A stretch of DNA of 64,000 nt from Anolis sagrei (GCF_037176765.1 NC_090034.1:19290375-19354374); one strand, 5' to 3'. Positions 38,382 through 49,311 are shown, counted from the stretch's first letter. A program made the numbers and translations. Notes: a model not told the origin generated them from the letters alone.

Positions 38382-38990
38382 AGTTGTTGTAGGTTTTTTC
38401 AGGCTATATGGCCATGTTCTAGAGGCATTCTCTCCTGACGTTTCACTTGCATCTATGGTAAACATCCTCAGAGGTAGTGAGCGCCCAAACACAAATCAAG
38501 GAACATGAAAGGCACTGCAGACCACTTCAACCAGAGAAATCAGCCACAGCAGAGCACCTGATGAACCAACCTGGACACAGCATTTTATTTGAGAACATAG
38601 AAATGCTGGACCACTCTCACAACCACCATGTCAGACTACACAGAGAAGCCACTGAAATCCACAAGCATGTGGACAATTTCAACAGAAAGGAGGAAACCAT
38701 GAAAATGAACAAAATCTGGCTGCCAGTATTAAAAAACTCTAAAATTACAACAGCAAAACAACAGAGAGGAAGCAATCTGGGACATCTAATCACCTCTCAA
38801 CAAAAGATTCCCCCAGGCACTGCCAGGCCATCAAATGCTAATCAAGGTGGTCAGTTGAAACATTCACACCTAGCTCCAGCAGAGAAGAGTCCTTTGTCTC
38901 ACCCTGGTAATTCCACAGAAATATAAACCCTTTTTCCTAGTTCCAACAGACCTCACTACCTCCGGCCATGAAAGCCTTCGACAATACATT
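38382..38990 (+). mobile_element. Penelope-like element, 3' part with inverted tail
   Basis: It begins with a minus-oriented tail (38385-38478) and turns at 'GAGGTAGTGAGCGCCC' into a plus-oriented ORF end: 'TQIKEHERHCRPLQPEKSAT', 'AEHLMNQPGHSILFENIEML', 'EIHKHVDNFNRKEETMKMNK'. The 'KEHxRxCR' and 'AEHxMNxxH' spacing fits the GIY-YIG endonuclease end of Penelope-like ORFs. Both borders touch the same (ATT)n sequence, as expected for a duplicated target. Confidence 0.75.
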
Positions 38991-39230
38991 ATTATTATTA
39001 TTATTATTACTACTACTACTACTACTACTACTACCCTATTGATACATTAAATTGAAAATAAAATAAAATAAATAGTTCAGGCCAATGTTCTAGAACGGAG
39101 AATGATCATAATGACATTATTATTACTATTATTAATATTTATACCCTTTTATTAAATTGAAAATAAGATAAATTGTTCAGACCAATGTCCTAGAAGAGGT
39201 AATGATCATGATGGCGACAATAATAACATT

Positions 39231-40006
39231 TGTTCTGGAACGGCTGTTCCAGGGGCTCCAATTTTGTGTTTTGCACTGAGTGTGTGTTCATAGTCCTAAG
39301 TTTCAGGGACTTTGCAGATAGGTGGCTTCCTTTGGCTGCATTCATAGGGCAAGCCACCTGTCAATAATAGTTAGGATCCCTGGTCCCGCCCCTCTCTGGG
39401 TTTTTTGGAGGGAAGGGGCCGTTTTTCAGTTAGTCTCAGCAAAGGAAGTCAATGCAGAGGATGTGTACAGACGTCCTCCTGTACAAAGGCTTCATCTCTT
39501 AAGATTTCCCGGGGGAGAACAGTCTTAAGCCTCTAAAGATTCCCAAAGGTTCCAGAGAAACAGCCTTACAGCCCTGAGGAATTCTGGAGGGAATAACAGC
39601 TCTAATCATCAAGATCTCCAGCTAAGTGACTACAGACCTGCTGGTACGTCTGCTCGGTTCTGAGACGCAGTTCAGCCGGTAGTGGATTCAAATCAGTCAG
39701 GTTTAGGTCACAGTAGCCTGGGAGGCGCTAGAAAGGGGAATTTTCCTTTGAACAAAGTTATTGAAGATAGTGCCTGTTCCCTGTAGACAAGTTTGAGAGA
39801 ACTGGTTTCTTTACCAAGCAAACTTTACAATTCCTGTTTGTTCATCAATAAAAGACTGTTATATTTAAGCTCAAGCCTCCTAAAGACTGTTTAATGAGGG
39901 AAATTTGCCTAAAGGCTCCTTTTTGGGGGCCCTGGCTTCCCGCTGGATTTAAGCCGCACATCCTCTCTTAAAGGCGCTTCATTTCAGATCCAGCAGCGAC
40001 AGAACA
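39231..40006. mobile_element. Solo LTR of a retrovirus-like or Ty3-type element
   Basis: The 776-bp element starts TGTTCTG and ends CAGAACA, a perfect inverted terminal pair, and is flanked by the 5-bp duplication ACATT (39226-39230 and 40007-40011). An AATAAA-type signal lies near 39847. No internal region is present, so this is a fossil left by recombination between two LTRs. The intact target duplication suggests moderate age. Confidence 0.82.
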
Positions 40007-40134
40007 ACATTATTATTAGTAGGAGTAGCAGCAGTATCAATTTTTCCCCAGGTTGGGACACCTGGGACTAACTACTTAAGCCTATTAAGAGATAGATTAC
40101 CAAAACAATTAAAATAAAATGCAATCTATACACA

Positions 40135-40170
40135 TAATAAAAGTGAAAATGTGTGTGTGTGTGTGTGTGA
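40135..40170. repeat. (TG)n microsatellite
   Basis: A short pure TG run at the edge of the LINE fragment that follows. Confidence 0.85.
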
Positions 40171-40179
40171 CTGGGTGTC

Positions 40180-41030
40180 CACTTACACAGACAAGCCCCA
40201 GCCTCCACAAACAGCTATAGCTTCCACAACTTGGAGGATACCAAAGCCCTTCTTCCAATGACATTGCAGGTTCTATAGAGAGCACCATGAACATGTCCAA
40301 GAGCCTGCCAATGTCCTCCACAAATACAACACTGCCCACCACCCAGGTTCATATGGGGATCATTTCATAGATTATATGTGAAGACATCTCCCTTGTGTTT
40401 TGTTACTCTACTGCTGAATACGCATGCCTGGTGTAGAACACATATCACCATGTTCAAACAGTGGATGTGGCTCTTAATGAGACATGCTGCATTATCACAG
40501 GATGTCTACGCCCTAGGCTATTGGAGAAATTACACTCCTCAGCTGGTATTGCACTACCTGACATCTGTCAGGAAGTAGCAGCCAGTAATGAAAGGACCAA
40601 GGCATTGACATCTCCAGCCCATCCTTCTTGATTTAAATCAAGAAACAGCTTTCTAAGATCTACAGAGATACCCGCAGGAACACCTCAGCAAGCAAGAGTC
40701 CAAAAGTGGCAGGCTAAAACCCGGAACCTCAATCCATGGCTGATACCAGATGAGAAACTCCCTCCTGGGCACACAGAAGACTGAGCGACTTGGAAGGCGC
40801 TGAACAGACTGCACTCTGGAACCACAAGATGCAGAACCATTCTTAAGAAATGGGGCCACGAAGTGGAGTCCGCGACATGCGAGTGTGGAGAAGAGCAAAT
40901 CATAGACCACTTACTACAATGCAGCCTCAGTCCTGCCACATGCACAGTGAAGGACCTTCTCACAGCAACACCAGAAGCACTCCAAGTGGCCAGCTTCTGG
41001 TCAAAAGAAATCTAGTATAATGCCAGGTTT
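40180..41030 (+). repeat. Non-LTR LINE ORF C-terminus (same family as 35940-36330)
   Basis: The stretch 40560-41015 matches 35940-36330 in opposite orientation, with 'TCKCGEEQ'-like and 'HLLQCSLSPATC' motifs and the end 'QVASFWSKEI'. The preceding 380 bp probably belong to the same broken ORF. Confidence 0.6.
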
Positions 41031-41539
41031 TTAACTTTGTTTGTGTTCTTTTAAATACATCATAACTGTTCCCTCCATTCACTTCTGACATGATAAATAA
41101 AATATTGACTTTTATATATAGATATAATATTAATAATATTAATATTATTTTTGTTACCTGTCTTTCCTCACAACTCAAGATGGGGTACAAAACGGAGTTT
41201 CAATATAACAACAACAACAACACCTTGCTTTCCTAAAGCAGATTCAATCATTGCCAATTCTACCAATGAAAAAATAAAGGAAGGACCACATAAGACAAGG
41301 GGGGTGCTACAGGTGAGCATCTTTCTGGATCCTATGACAATCAACCCCAGTCTAACAATTGTGGAAATATTCTCTAAACTCAAAGCTTTGAAGTCAATTT
41401 AGTACTGCGTCTAAAAAATTAAATCCACAAAAAAGCTCATGCAAGATGTAAAAACCAGATAGTTTGAAAGGTGCTGCCACATTTCCCTCTTTTAGGTGCT
41501 GCAAGAAATGAACACCTCCAACTCCTCTGAAAAACAATT

Positions 41540-41768
41540 TGCTTTGTATATTGTCGAAGGTTTTCATGGCCTGAATCACTGGGTTGTTGTAGGTTTTTCG
41601 GGCTGTATTGCCATGTTCTAGAAGCATTCTCTCCTGATGTTTCGCCTGCATTTGTGGCAAGCATCAACCGAGATTGTGAGGATGCTTGCCACAGATGCAG
41701 GCAAAACATCAAGAGAGAATGCTTCTAGAACATGGCCATACAGCCAGAAAAACCTACAACAACCCAAT
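41540..41768. repeat. Inverted pair of Penelope-like tails (long hairpin)
   Basis: A minus tail (41550-41680) and a plus tail (41681-41765) meet at 'TTGTGAGGATGCTTGCC'. Both arms carry 'AACATGGCCATACAGCC'-type blocks or their complement. Confidence 0.75.
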
Positions 41769-41769
41769 T

Positions 41770-42540
41770 AGCTTTGTAGTGCATTAAAGCTTCAAAGTAT
41801 GCCACCTGTCTGCAAGTAACAAGTCTAAGGAAAAAAATGTCCTAAACTGAACCTTATCTTGAATTAGTAGGACTTATATAAGTGTTTTAATTAACAATTC
41901 CCCATTACTTTGCTGACTCTACTGCACTTGGGATTAGCAATTGGATTGAACTCATTCACTGAGTATTTGATCTTGAAATATCCTGGTATTCAAAGGCAGG
42001 GAAATTTTAAGAGTTTGTATATTAGTGGATGCTTGATGCACCAAACAATCAAATTCAATTGCATTTCATTTGGAAGGAGGAAATATTCAGATCGAATTTA
42101 AATGACAATTGAAAACAATGGCTGCATTTAAAACCTTACCAGAATGAAGCTGAACATTCAATCTATGATTTTACTCCTGATTTGAGAAGGAAATAGTGGC
42201 ATGGGCTTTTGAAAATGGCTTTTCTTACCCATCCTTTCTGTATTCACTTGTATATCAATCCTAGAAAAGGACGCAGGATCAGGAGCCTCAAAATTCAGTT
42301 TTCCTGGGACAGATAAAGGGCCTTTACTGAGTACATGGGTTGATTCACCATTTAGCAATGACTAGAAATGAAAATGACTCAATTGAAGATGTCATAATTA
42401 AAAAATATATCATGAAAGAGATAAGGTGAGTCATTGAAAAGAAGATAAGGCTTTGGTATGTTCTTGCCTGCGTTCAAGTTGTTTTGATTTGTGGAGACCT
42501 CAAGGCAAACCTAACACAAGTTTCCTTAGAAAGATTTGTT
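41770..42540. other. Upstream CARHSP1 intron, no recognised feature
   Basis: About 770 bp without a recognised repeat or exon. Confidence 0.35.
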
Positions 42541-42554
42541 GGGGTTGGTAGTAT

Positions 42555-42690
42555 TTGCCTTTCCTCCTGAGGCTGAGAGAGTGTGACTCATCCAAGGTCA
42601 ACCAATGGGTTTCCCTGACCAAGCGGAGATTCAAACCCTGGTTTGTAAAATCATTATCATACTGGTTCTCAATGCCTGGTATTGTGGAAG
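42555..42690 (-). repeat. CORE/MIR-like SINE
   Basis: 'GGCTGAGAGAGTGTGACTCA', 'CCAAGGTCA' and 'GATTCAAACCCTGG' in reverse orientation identify the usual tRNA-headed SINE core. It abuts the 100-bp satellite. Confidence 0.6.
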
Positions 42691-42707
42691 GCAATAGAAA
42701 AAGAGGA

Positions 42708-43608
42708 ATCTTGGAAGTCTCTTGTTCATAAGACAGCTGTAATGCAAAGTTGACTGTTCTTGGAGGACTCTAGTTCACAGGATTGCCATAACTCAAAAAC
42801 TGACCTGATCTTAGAGTTTTCTTGTTCATAAGACCGCCATAACTCAAAGTTGGCTGATCTTGGAGCACTCTAGTTCATAGGATTGCCATAACTCAAAAGT
42901 TGACCTGATCGTAGAGATCTCTTGTTCATAAGATTGGCATAACTCAAAGTTGACTGATCTTGGAGCACTCTAGTTCATAGGACTGCCATAACTCAAAACT
43001 TGACCTGATCTTAGAGATCTCTTGTTCATAAGACTGGCATAACTCAACTTTGGCTGATCTTGGAGCACTCTAGTTCATAGGATTGCCATAACTCAAAGGT
43101 TGACCTGATCTTAGAGATCTCTTGTTCATAAGACTGGCATAACTCAAAGTTGACTGATCTTGGAGCACTCTAGTTCACAGGATTGCCATAACTCAAAACT
43201 TGACCTGATCTTAGAGATCTCTTGTTCATAAGACTGGCATAACTCACAGTTGGCTGATCTTGGAGCACTCTAGTTCATAGGATTGCCATAACTCAAAACT
43301 TGACCTGATCTTAGAGATCTCTTGTTCATAAGACTGGCATAACTCACAGTTGGCTGATCTTGGAGCACTCTAGTTCATAGGATTGCCATAACTCAAAACT
43401 TGACCTGATCTTAGAGATCTCTGTTTCATAAGACTGGCATAACGCAAAGTTGACTGATCTTGGAGGACTCTAGTTCATAAGACTGCCATAACTCCAAAGT
43501 TGACCTGATCTTAGAGGTCTCTCGTTCACAAGACTGGCATAACTCAAAGCTGACCTGATCTTGGAGGTCTCTTGTTCATTGGATTGCCATAACTCAACAT
43601 TGACCGGG
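42708..43608. repeat. Dimeric satellite/minisatellite, exact 100-bp period
   Basis: The block 'CTCTAGTTCATAGGATTGCC' sits at 42871, 42971, 43071, 43171, 43271, 43371 and 43471 (start of TAGTTC), always 100 bp apart. Each 100-bp unit has two related halves of 51 and 49 bp. One half starts 'GATCTTGGAGCACTCTAG', the other 'GATCTTAGAGATCTCTTG', and both end in 'CATAACTCAA'. About nine dimers are present. The period is not a multiple of three, so it is not coding. Confidence 0.95.
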
Positions 43609-43984
43609 ATCGCAAATGCCAACAACAACAAAAACTGGTTCAGTGGGTCTATTTTCATTGGCACTATCAATACCATGGAGCCATACCTTGCATGAAAGTA
43701 AATAGCTGTGAATTAAAAAGGTTTTTATGAACTGAGGAAACTCTAATCTAGAAATCTCTGGATCCTCCAATCCAACTCTTGACTACATCATGAATGTAGA
43801 CTACTACATAATTGCTCTGGAGAACTTCCAAAGGCTGAGATAAGTGATCTCTTTGGGAATCTCTTTGTTTTCCAGAGCAAATCCACAAAAGTTGCACTGG
43901 AGGATCTATAGATTGCTAAAGAGTATGTAATAATCCAACCCCCAAACAATCTAATTTCCAAAAGTAAAACCTGCAAATGTGGAA

Positions 43985-44263
43985 ATCCAACTTGCAGTTG
44001 GGACTAGCATTGAGAATATTTTCTGGGAACTCTATTGTATGTTTTGTTTGCCAGGGGGAATTGTTTTGGCACATGCACTGTAGTGTTGTATTGCTTTTTT
44101 GGCTTTTAAAATCCCTTCCATTGTGTTTTCCACTGTTTTTATGAGTGATGGTCACTTGTTGGCTTGATAGGTGCATTGCGTCCAAATTTATGTCAATTCG
44201 TCCAGTGGTTTTTGAGTTATGTTAATCCCACAAACAAACATTACATTTTTATTTCTATAGATT
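43985..44263 (+). repeat. Unclassified interspersed repeat (partner of 4305-4474)
   Basis: Its right half matches the copy at 4361-4474. The left half ('TTTGCCAGGGGGAATTGTTT') is absent from that copy, so this one is longer. Confidence 0.5.
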
Positions 44264-44422
44264 TCTTCTGATCAAGTATGCTGTAGATTCTGAGACACAG
44301 ACCAATTTCAGTACCACCAACAGAAAGAGATAGAGAGATGGACCAAAGTATGTCTACCAGACTACCATAAAGTCTGTTGCTAGGTGAAGTGGCTCTCTGT
44401 GATCTCACTGAGAACATCTCTA

Positions 44423-44802
44423 TGAGGAGAAAGGGGAAAGGAAAGGAAAGGGGAAAGGGAAGGGAAGTAGGGGGAGAGAAAGTAAGGGAAAGCTGGATGG
44501 GAAAGCTGGAAGGGAAAGGGGGAAGGGAAAGGAAAGGGAAAGGGAAAGGAAAGGGGAAGGGGAAGAGAAGGGAGAGGAGGAAGGGAGGGAGGGAGGAAGA
44601 GGAGGGGAGAAAAAGGAAGGAAGGAAAAATGAGAAGGGGAAGAGGAAAGGGAAGAAGGAAAGAAGGAAGGAAAGAAAGAAAGAAAGAAAGAAAGAAAGAG
44701 AAAAAGAAGGAAAGGAAAGGAAAAGAGTATGAGAGGGGAAAAGGAAGGGAGGAAAGGAAGGATGAGAAAGGAAAGAGGAAAAGGTATGAGGGGAAGGAAA
44801 GT
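44423..44802 (+). repeat. Polypurine tract of about 380 bp
   Basis: The plus strand is almost pure A and G (GGAAA, GGGAA, GAAAGAAA units) with only a few pyrimidines. The 178-codon frame across it is an artefact. Parts are mirror-symmetric, which could allow triplex (H-DNA) structure. Confidence 0.92.
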
Positions 44803-44859
44803 AATAATGAGATTATATCAAGGAGGCAGTGGCCCCTCCAACCCCCGGGGCAAAGTTGG

Positions 44860-45390
44860 GTACATACATGTGTATGTGCTTATGTGTGTGTGTGTATGTG
44901 TATGGATAGATAGGTGATAGATAAACACGTGCATGCACATACACACAAATCACTGATTTAAAAAGGCAGGCACATAACAGGGACACGCAAGAGCCTTCTC
45001 TATCTCTCCAACCCTATGGGGAGATATCTATGCGCAAGAGAGGTGCTTTGGCAAAGGGAGCCGAGGGCGATGCTGACTCAAGTAATTGCCAAGTCAGATC
45101 CAATTCCCTCTTTGCCCTCCGCTGCCAATGCCAGCAATACATCAGCAGAAATGAAGCCTTGGTTCTACTCCCAGAACCACGGAGAGACGTTCACAGCCCT
45201 TTCTGCAACTGAACCGGAGGGGAGAGACCATCCTGTGGTGCCCAGCAACCTCTTCCCGCAAAGGAGATCCAATAACACCAATGCTGAAAAAGACCCAAAG
45301 GGTTGTAATGGAGACGTCCGACATTCTTGACACTGGCAAATTTAATTTCCTGTAACCGAGGCGTATTCAAATTACAAAAGGATTTTTTTC
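44860..45390. other. Upstream CARHSP1 intron; short (TG)n, otherwise unique
   Basis: A (TG)n run at 44880-44905 is followed by about 450 bp of mixed-composition sequence. Two overlapping open frames of 60-104 codons have no family resemblance. Confidence 0.35.
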
Positions 45391-45399
45391 TCCTCTAGA

Positions 45400-45678
45400 A
45401 TGGACACACCTCATTCTCTAGGATGGTGGCGCATTGTGTTAAACCCTTGTGCCGTCAGGATTGCTGACAGACAGGTCAGTGGTTCAAATCCAGGGAGAGC
45501 AGAGTTGAGCTCCCTCTGTCAGCTCCAGCTCCCCATGCGGGGACATGAGAGAAGCCTCCCACAAGGATGGCAAAACATCAAGCATCCTGGTGTCTCCTGA
45601 CAACGTCCTTGCAGACAGCCAATTCTCTCACACCAGAAGCGACTTGCAGTTTTTCAAGTCGCTCCTGACATGAGAAAA
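45400..45678 (+). repeat. ACA-type SINE (S2)
   Basis: Runs from the head 'GGTGGCGCATTGTGTTAAAC' to tail 'CAAGTCGCTCCTGACATGAG'. Confidence 0.85.
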
Positions 45679-45814
45679 AAAATTCTCTGGCTCTGGACCC
45701 ACAACTCTGAAAAGACGTCTGGCACTAAAAAAAAACATTTGAGGTCATGAAGCTTTTTACGTGAGAGATTTTCCTGCAAAGAAAAGGCTTTTGTGGCTTG
45801 ATTTTGGTACTGCT

Positions 45815-46040
45815 TTTAAAGGAGGAATGGATAAAGTGAACAAATCCTGCCAAGAAAACCCCATGATCCAGCTTTGCTATCATTGTGTGCCTTCAAACTG
45901 TTCCCAAATTGTGGTGACCCTAAAACCCAAATCAAAGTGACCCTAAAGCAATGGTTTCCTAATTATGGCAACCCTAAAGGTTTTGCTTTGCTTTTATTTT
46001 TGCAAGATTTGAATCAAAATCAGAAGCCATTTGAAGGCAC
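45815..46040 (+). repeat. CORE-SINE 3' part
   Basis: 'TCCTGCCAAGAAAACCCCAT' and 'GAAGGCACACAATAACAATA' are the usual 3' landmarks of the tRNA-headed CORE-type SINE. The middle is duplicated around 45905-45975. Confidence 0.55.
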
Positions 46041-46089
46041 ACAATAACAATAACAAAGTGTGAGGTGATATGCAAAGAGAAAAACTGCA

Positions 46090-46665
46090 AGGTTGCTGTG
46101 AGTTTTCCAGGCTGTCTGGCCATGTTCCAGAAGCATTCTCTCCTGATATTTCACCCACATTTGTGGCAGGCATCCTCAGAGGTAGATTCTTAGTCCGTAA
46201 TTCCCCTGCTTTTTGAGTGTTGCTCTTTATTCACTGTCCTGAATGTAAGAGTTTTTTTTAATACTGGTAGCCAGATTTTGTTCATTTTCAGCAACACTCA
46301 AAATGCAGGGGAATTCCAGACGAGAATCAACCAGGACCAGCTAATATCTTTCAACAAAGAACTCCCCCAGGCAGCAACCACCCAGTCTTTGAAGCTGCAA
46401 GGCTATTAAATGCTAATCAAGCTGGCCAACTGCAACATTCACACTTGCCTCAAGCAGACAAGAGTTCTTTCTCCCACCCTAGACATTCCACAGATATATA
46501 AACCCCACTTGCCTAGTTTCCAACAGACCCTTCAACTTCTGAGGATGCCTGCCATAGATGTGGGTGAAACGTCATGAGAGAATGCTTCTGGAATATGGCC
46601 AGACAGCCTGGAAAACTCACAGCAACACAGTGGTTCTGGCCATGAAAGCCTTCGACAACACAATA
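46090..46665. repeat. Penelope-like 3' fragments in inverted arrangement
   Basis: A minus tail (46090-46290) meets a plus copy (46290-46660) that includes the ORF end 'CAACACTCAAAATGCAGGGG' and the tail 'CAGACAGCCTGGAAAACTC'. Confidence 0.75.
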
Positions 46666-46730
46666 AAACTGCATTCGGGCGCTTGAACCAAAATCATGGT
46701 TAGCATGAGTTTGTTGATGACAAGGTTTCG

Positions 46731-46768
46731 GAAATCTCTCATTCATAAAACTGCCATAAGCCAAAGCC
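46731..46768. repeat. Isolated monomer resembling the 100-bp satellite
   Basis: 'AATCTCTCATTCATAAAACT' followed by 'GCCATAAGCCAAAG' resembles the satellite half 'ATCTCTTGTTCATAAGACTG...CATAACTCAAAG'. It is 3.1 kb from the array. Confidence 0.5.
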
Positions 46769-46894
46769 AATGTGACAGTCGGTAATAAGGATAATTTTTC
46801 CAAAGGACCTACAAAATGCAAGGAAAATGCTCTGCCTAGGAATCTCAAAATCCTTCAGTTTTAACTCTGTGATCCGCTGCTGGTATACGTTCAC

Positions 46895-47015
46895 CATAAA
46901 ATTGCACTTTAGCCAAAGACGGTTGAGGCTGCACCAAACTACAACTCCCAAGACTCCATAACATTGAGCCATGGCAGTAAAAGTGGTGTCAAACCTCATT
47001 AATTCTACTACAGTG
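46895..47015. repeat. Palindromic MITE-like repeat ('CAATGCTATG' family)
   Basis: 'CTACAACTCCCAAGACTCCA', 'CATTGAGCCATGGCAGTAAA' and 'GTGGTGTCAAAC' are family landmarks; about half an element is present. Confidence 0.5.
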
Positions 47016-47164
47016 CAGATGCTCCCAAGAAACCAGAACAACTCAGTCTTGCCTCTTGTTGGATGAGCAAAAGTTGGATAAGCGAGACTCTACTGGATTA
47101 TTGTTGTTGTTTCCCACTGTCCTCTCTTTAATGAGACTCAAAGCAGCTCATGACACTCAGAGGC

Positions 47165-47320
47165 CGGGCTTTAGCACAGCGGGTTAAACTGCCAGCTGTA
47201 GAAAATCTTGCCAATCCAAAGGTTGGCAGTTCAAGCCGGGTTGGGGTGAGCTCCTACTGTCAGCCCAGCTTCTGCCAGTAATGAGAGTAGATAAATAGGT
47301 AACGTTTATAGCAGGGAGGT
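47165..47320 (+). repeat. Diverged tRNA-headed SINE
   Basis: 'AGCACAGCGGGTTAAACTGC', 'GGTTGGCAGTTCAAGCC' and 'GTAGATAAATAGGTAACG' mark the same family as 24540-24760. Confidence 0.6.
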
Positions 47321-47499
47321 AAAAAAAAGGTGCCCATAAAGAACATGACAGTAATTCCATCAGAAGGAGGTCAACAGACAAACAAAGCTCCTCCACATGG
47401 AAGATGGAGTAACAGCACGACCTTGTGGCTGGAGTTGAGCACAGCCTCCAGATGCCAGAGATGGAAAAGGATGGGAAAGCCTGTATACCTCTGTTTATG

Positions 47500-47860
47500 A
47501 ATTGTCTCTCCTTGTTAATTGTATAACAGGCTGGAGTTTTAGAACCACTGGTAAATCACCAGCAATTATAAGGTCTATCAACCAAAAGGTTGCAAGTTCG
47601 AAGCCCCGGATTGACGTGAGCTACTGACTGTCAGCCTAGCTCAATTTTTACTTAAGCAATTTGAAACCAGCTTTAGCTGTAATTAGAGAAATTAGGTACA
47701 TCTAAAAGCAGAGGAGGTGTTTTACGATGCCATAAAAAAAGATCAGAAAATGCTGGGTGACCAAAAGGAAGGAGGATACAGCAACAGCACTCCCTGGACT
47801 TGAGCCCATCCTTTCATGGCATCAAAAACAGATGGACACTGAGTCAAAACAAACTACCTC
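47500..47860. repeat. Further diverged SINE sequence
   Basis: 'CCAAAAGGTTGCAAGTTCGA' and 'CATAAAAAAAGATCAGAAAA' show decayed SINE body. The left boundary is vague. Confidence 0.35.
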
Positions 47861-47869
47861 CTTCTGTTC

Positions 47870-48085
47870 TGTCTGTCTGTGTATTGTCTATACGAAGCGG
47901 CATTTAATGTTTGCCATGTATATGTACTGTGATCCGCCCTAAGTCCCCTTCGGGGTGAGAAGGGCGGAATATAAATATAGTGTTGTTGTTGCTATTATTG
48001 TTGTTGTTTGCCATCTATGTGTTCTATAATCCGCCCTGAGTCTCCTCGGGGAGATAGAGGGGAATTAAAATAAAGTTTTTTAAAA
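47870..48085 (+). repeat. Two L2/CR1-group LINE 3' termini in tandem
   Basis: 'GATCCGCCCTAAGTCCCCTT' (47930) and 'AATCCGCCCTGAGTCTCCTC' (48030) lie 100 bp apart, each followed by an A-rich or GTT-rich tail. Confidence 0.7.
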
Positions 48086-48184
48086 GTACGAATTACAATT
48101 AAAACCTACAACACATAAACATTAAAACAGGAAAACCAATAGTTAAAAACCACATCAAACCATTGAAAATGTTAAAATGGTGCC

Positions 48185-48330
48185 TAAAAACTTAAAACCT
48201 TCACAACAACCCTGCGATGTTGAGCAAACCAACAAGAAGTGGCTCACCCAAGGTCACCAAGGAACTACAATGCTGATTTAAACCCAATTCAGTGCTAAAG
48301 CCATTCAATCGTTTGAGTTTCTACAACACC
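48185..48330 (-). repeat. CORE/MIR-like SINE
   Basis: 'ACAACCCTGCGATGTTGAGC', 'GGCTCACCCAAGGTCACCAA' and 'GCTGATTTAAACCC' in reverse are SINE core landmarks. Confidence 0.55.
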
Positions 48331-48710
48331 AAATCCGGACCATTGTTGTCCACGTTTGGGCTCATTTGGGGGACAGAAAGAGAGGGTTACCCAACGCTAC
48401 TATCAAACTCGGACACTCGTTTTCCATATTTTTCTGGGTTGCCAAACAAGCATCACGAGTGAGTAATCCCGAGTTGCACCATGGATTAAAGGAGGTGAAA
48501 AACAGGCTTGCAGTTGCGCAATTTCTCTGTTTATCTATACACTAAATGCTAAACAATCTATACAAGACCTCCAGGCCTGGACAAGCAGGAAATATTGCAG
48601 GAATGTGTAAGAGGAAAGAACTTGTGCAAGGAATTCCCCCAAGGACAGAAAACCTATCCCCTTCTTATTAACCGGTATTGGAGTTAACCATCGCTATACA
48701 ATCTTTGGCC
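48331..48710. other. Upstream CARHSP1 intron, no recognised feature
   Basis: About 380 bp with no recognised repeat or exon. Confidence 0.3.
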
Positions 48711-48714
48711 AAGG

Positions 48715-48945
48715 GATGCAGTTACACTGCAGAATTGACGCAATTCGATACCACTTCAATGCTATGGATACCTAGTAGTTTCTGGGCAGAGGAGGTCTTT
48801 AGGAGTTGCAATTTGGTGAGGCACTAAAACTGTTTGGCAGAGAATGCAAAAACCTTGTAAAACCACAACTCCCAAAGCACTGAGCCATGACAGTTAAAGT
48901 GGTGTCAAACTGTATTAAATCTATAGTGTGGATGTACCCGTTGCC
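48715..48945. repeat. Palindromic MITE-like repeat ('CAATGCTATG' family), near full length
   Basis: It begins 'ATGCAGTTACACTGCAGAAT' and ends 'ATCTATAGTGTGGATG', with the 'CAATGCTATGG' and 'GAGCCATGACAGTTAAAGTG' halves between. Confidence 0.6.
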
Positions 48946-49021
48946 TTCGTGGAAAATCTTACTTTTTGGTTCTTTCAAATGAATCCTATTGTTAGCCTCT
49001 AAAGAGAGAGACCTAATTTTT

Positions 49022-49282
49022 TTGTGTCAGGAGCAACTTGAGAAACTGCAAGTTGCTTCTGGTGTGAAAGAATTGGCCGTCTGCAAGGACGTTGCCCAGA
49101 GGATGCCCGAATGTTGGATAGTTTACCATCCTTGTGGGAGGCTTCTCTCATGCCTCCGTATGGGGAGCTGGAGCTCACAGAGGGAGCTCATCCACACTCT
49201 CTCCAGATTCAAACCTCTGACCTGTTGGTCTTCAGTCCTGCCAGCACAAGGGGTTAACCCATTGCACCACCAGGTGCTCCTA
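49022..49282 (-). repeat. ACA-type SINE (S2), first of a tandem pair
   Basis: Reversed copy from 'GTGTCAGGAGCAACTTGAG' to 'GCACCACCAGGTGCTCC'. Confidence 0.85.
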
Positions 49283-49311
49283 GGAGTAGATCTAATGAAT
49301 GAAAGGGACTG

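Noticed and set aside
42708-43608. CRISPR-like repeat array
   Set aside because: The units are contiguous dimers without unique spacers, in a vertebrate genome.
44377-44913. 178-codon lysine/glutamate/arginine/glycine-rich frame
   Set aside because: It is a translation of a polypurine tract and has no stop because purine-only codons rarely give one.
45016-45330. Overlapping 104- and 60-codon frames as a small gene
   Set aside because: No homology, no conserved signals, and they sit in the presumed first intron of CARHSP1.
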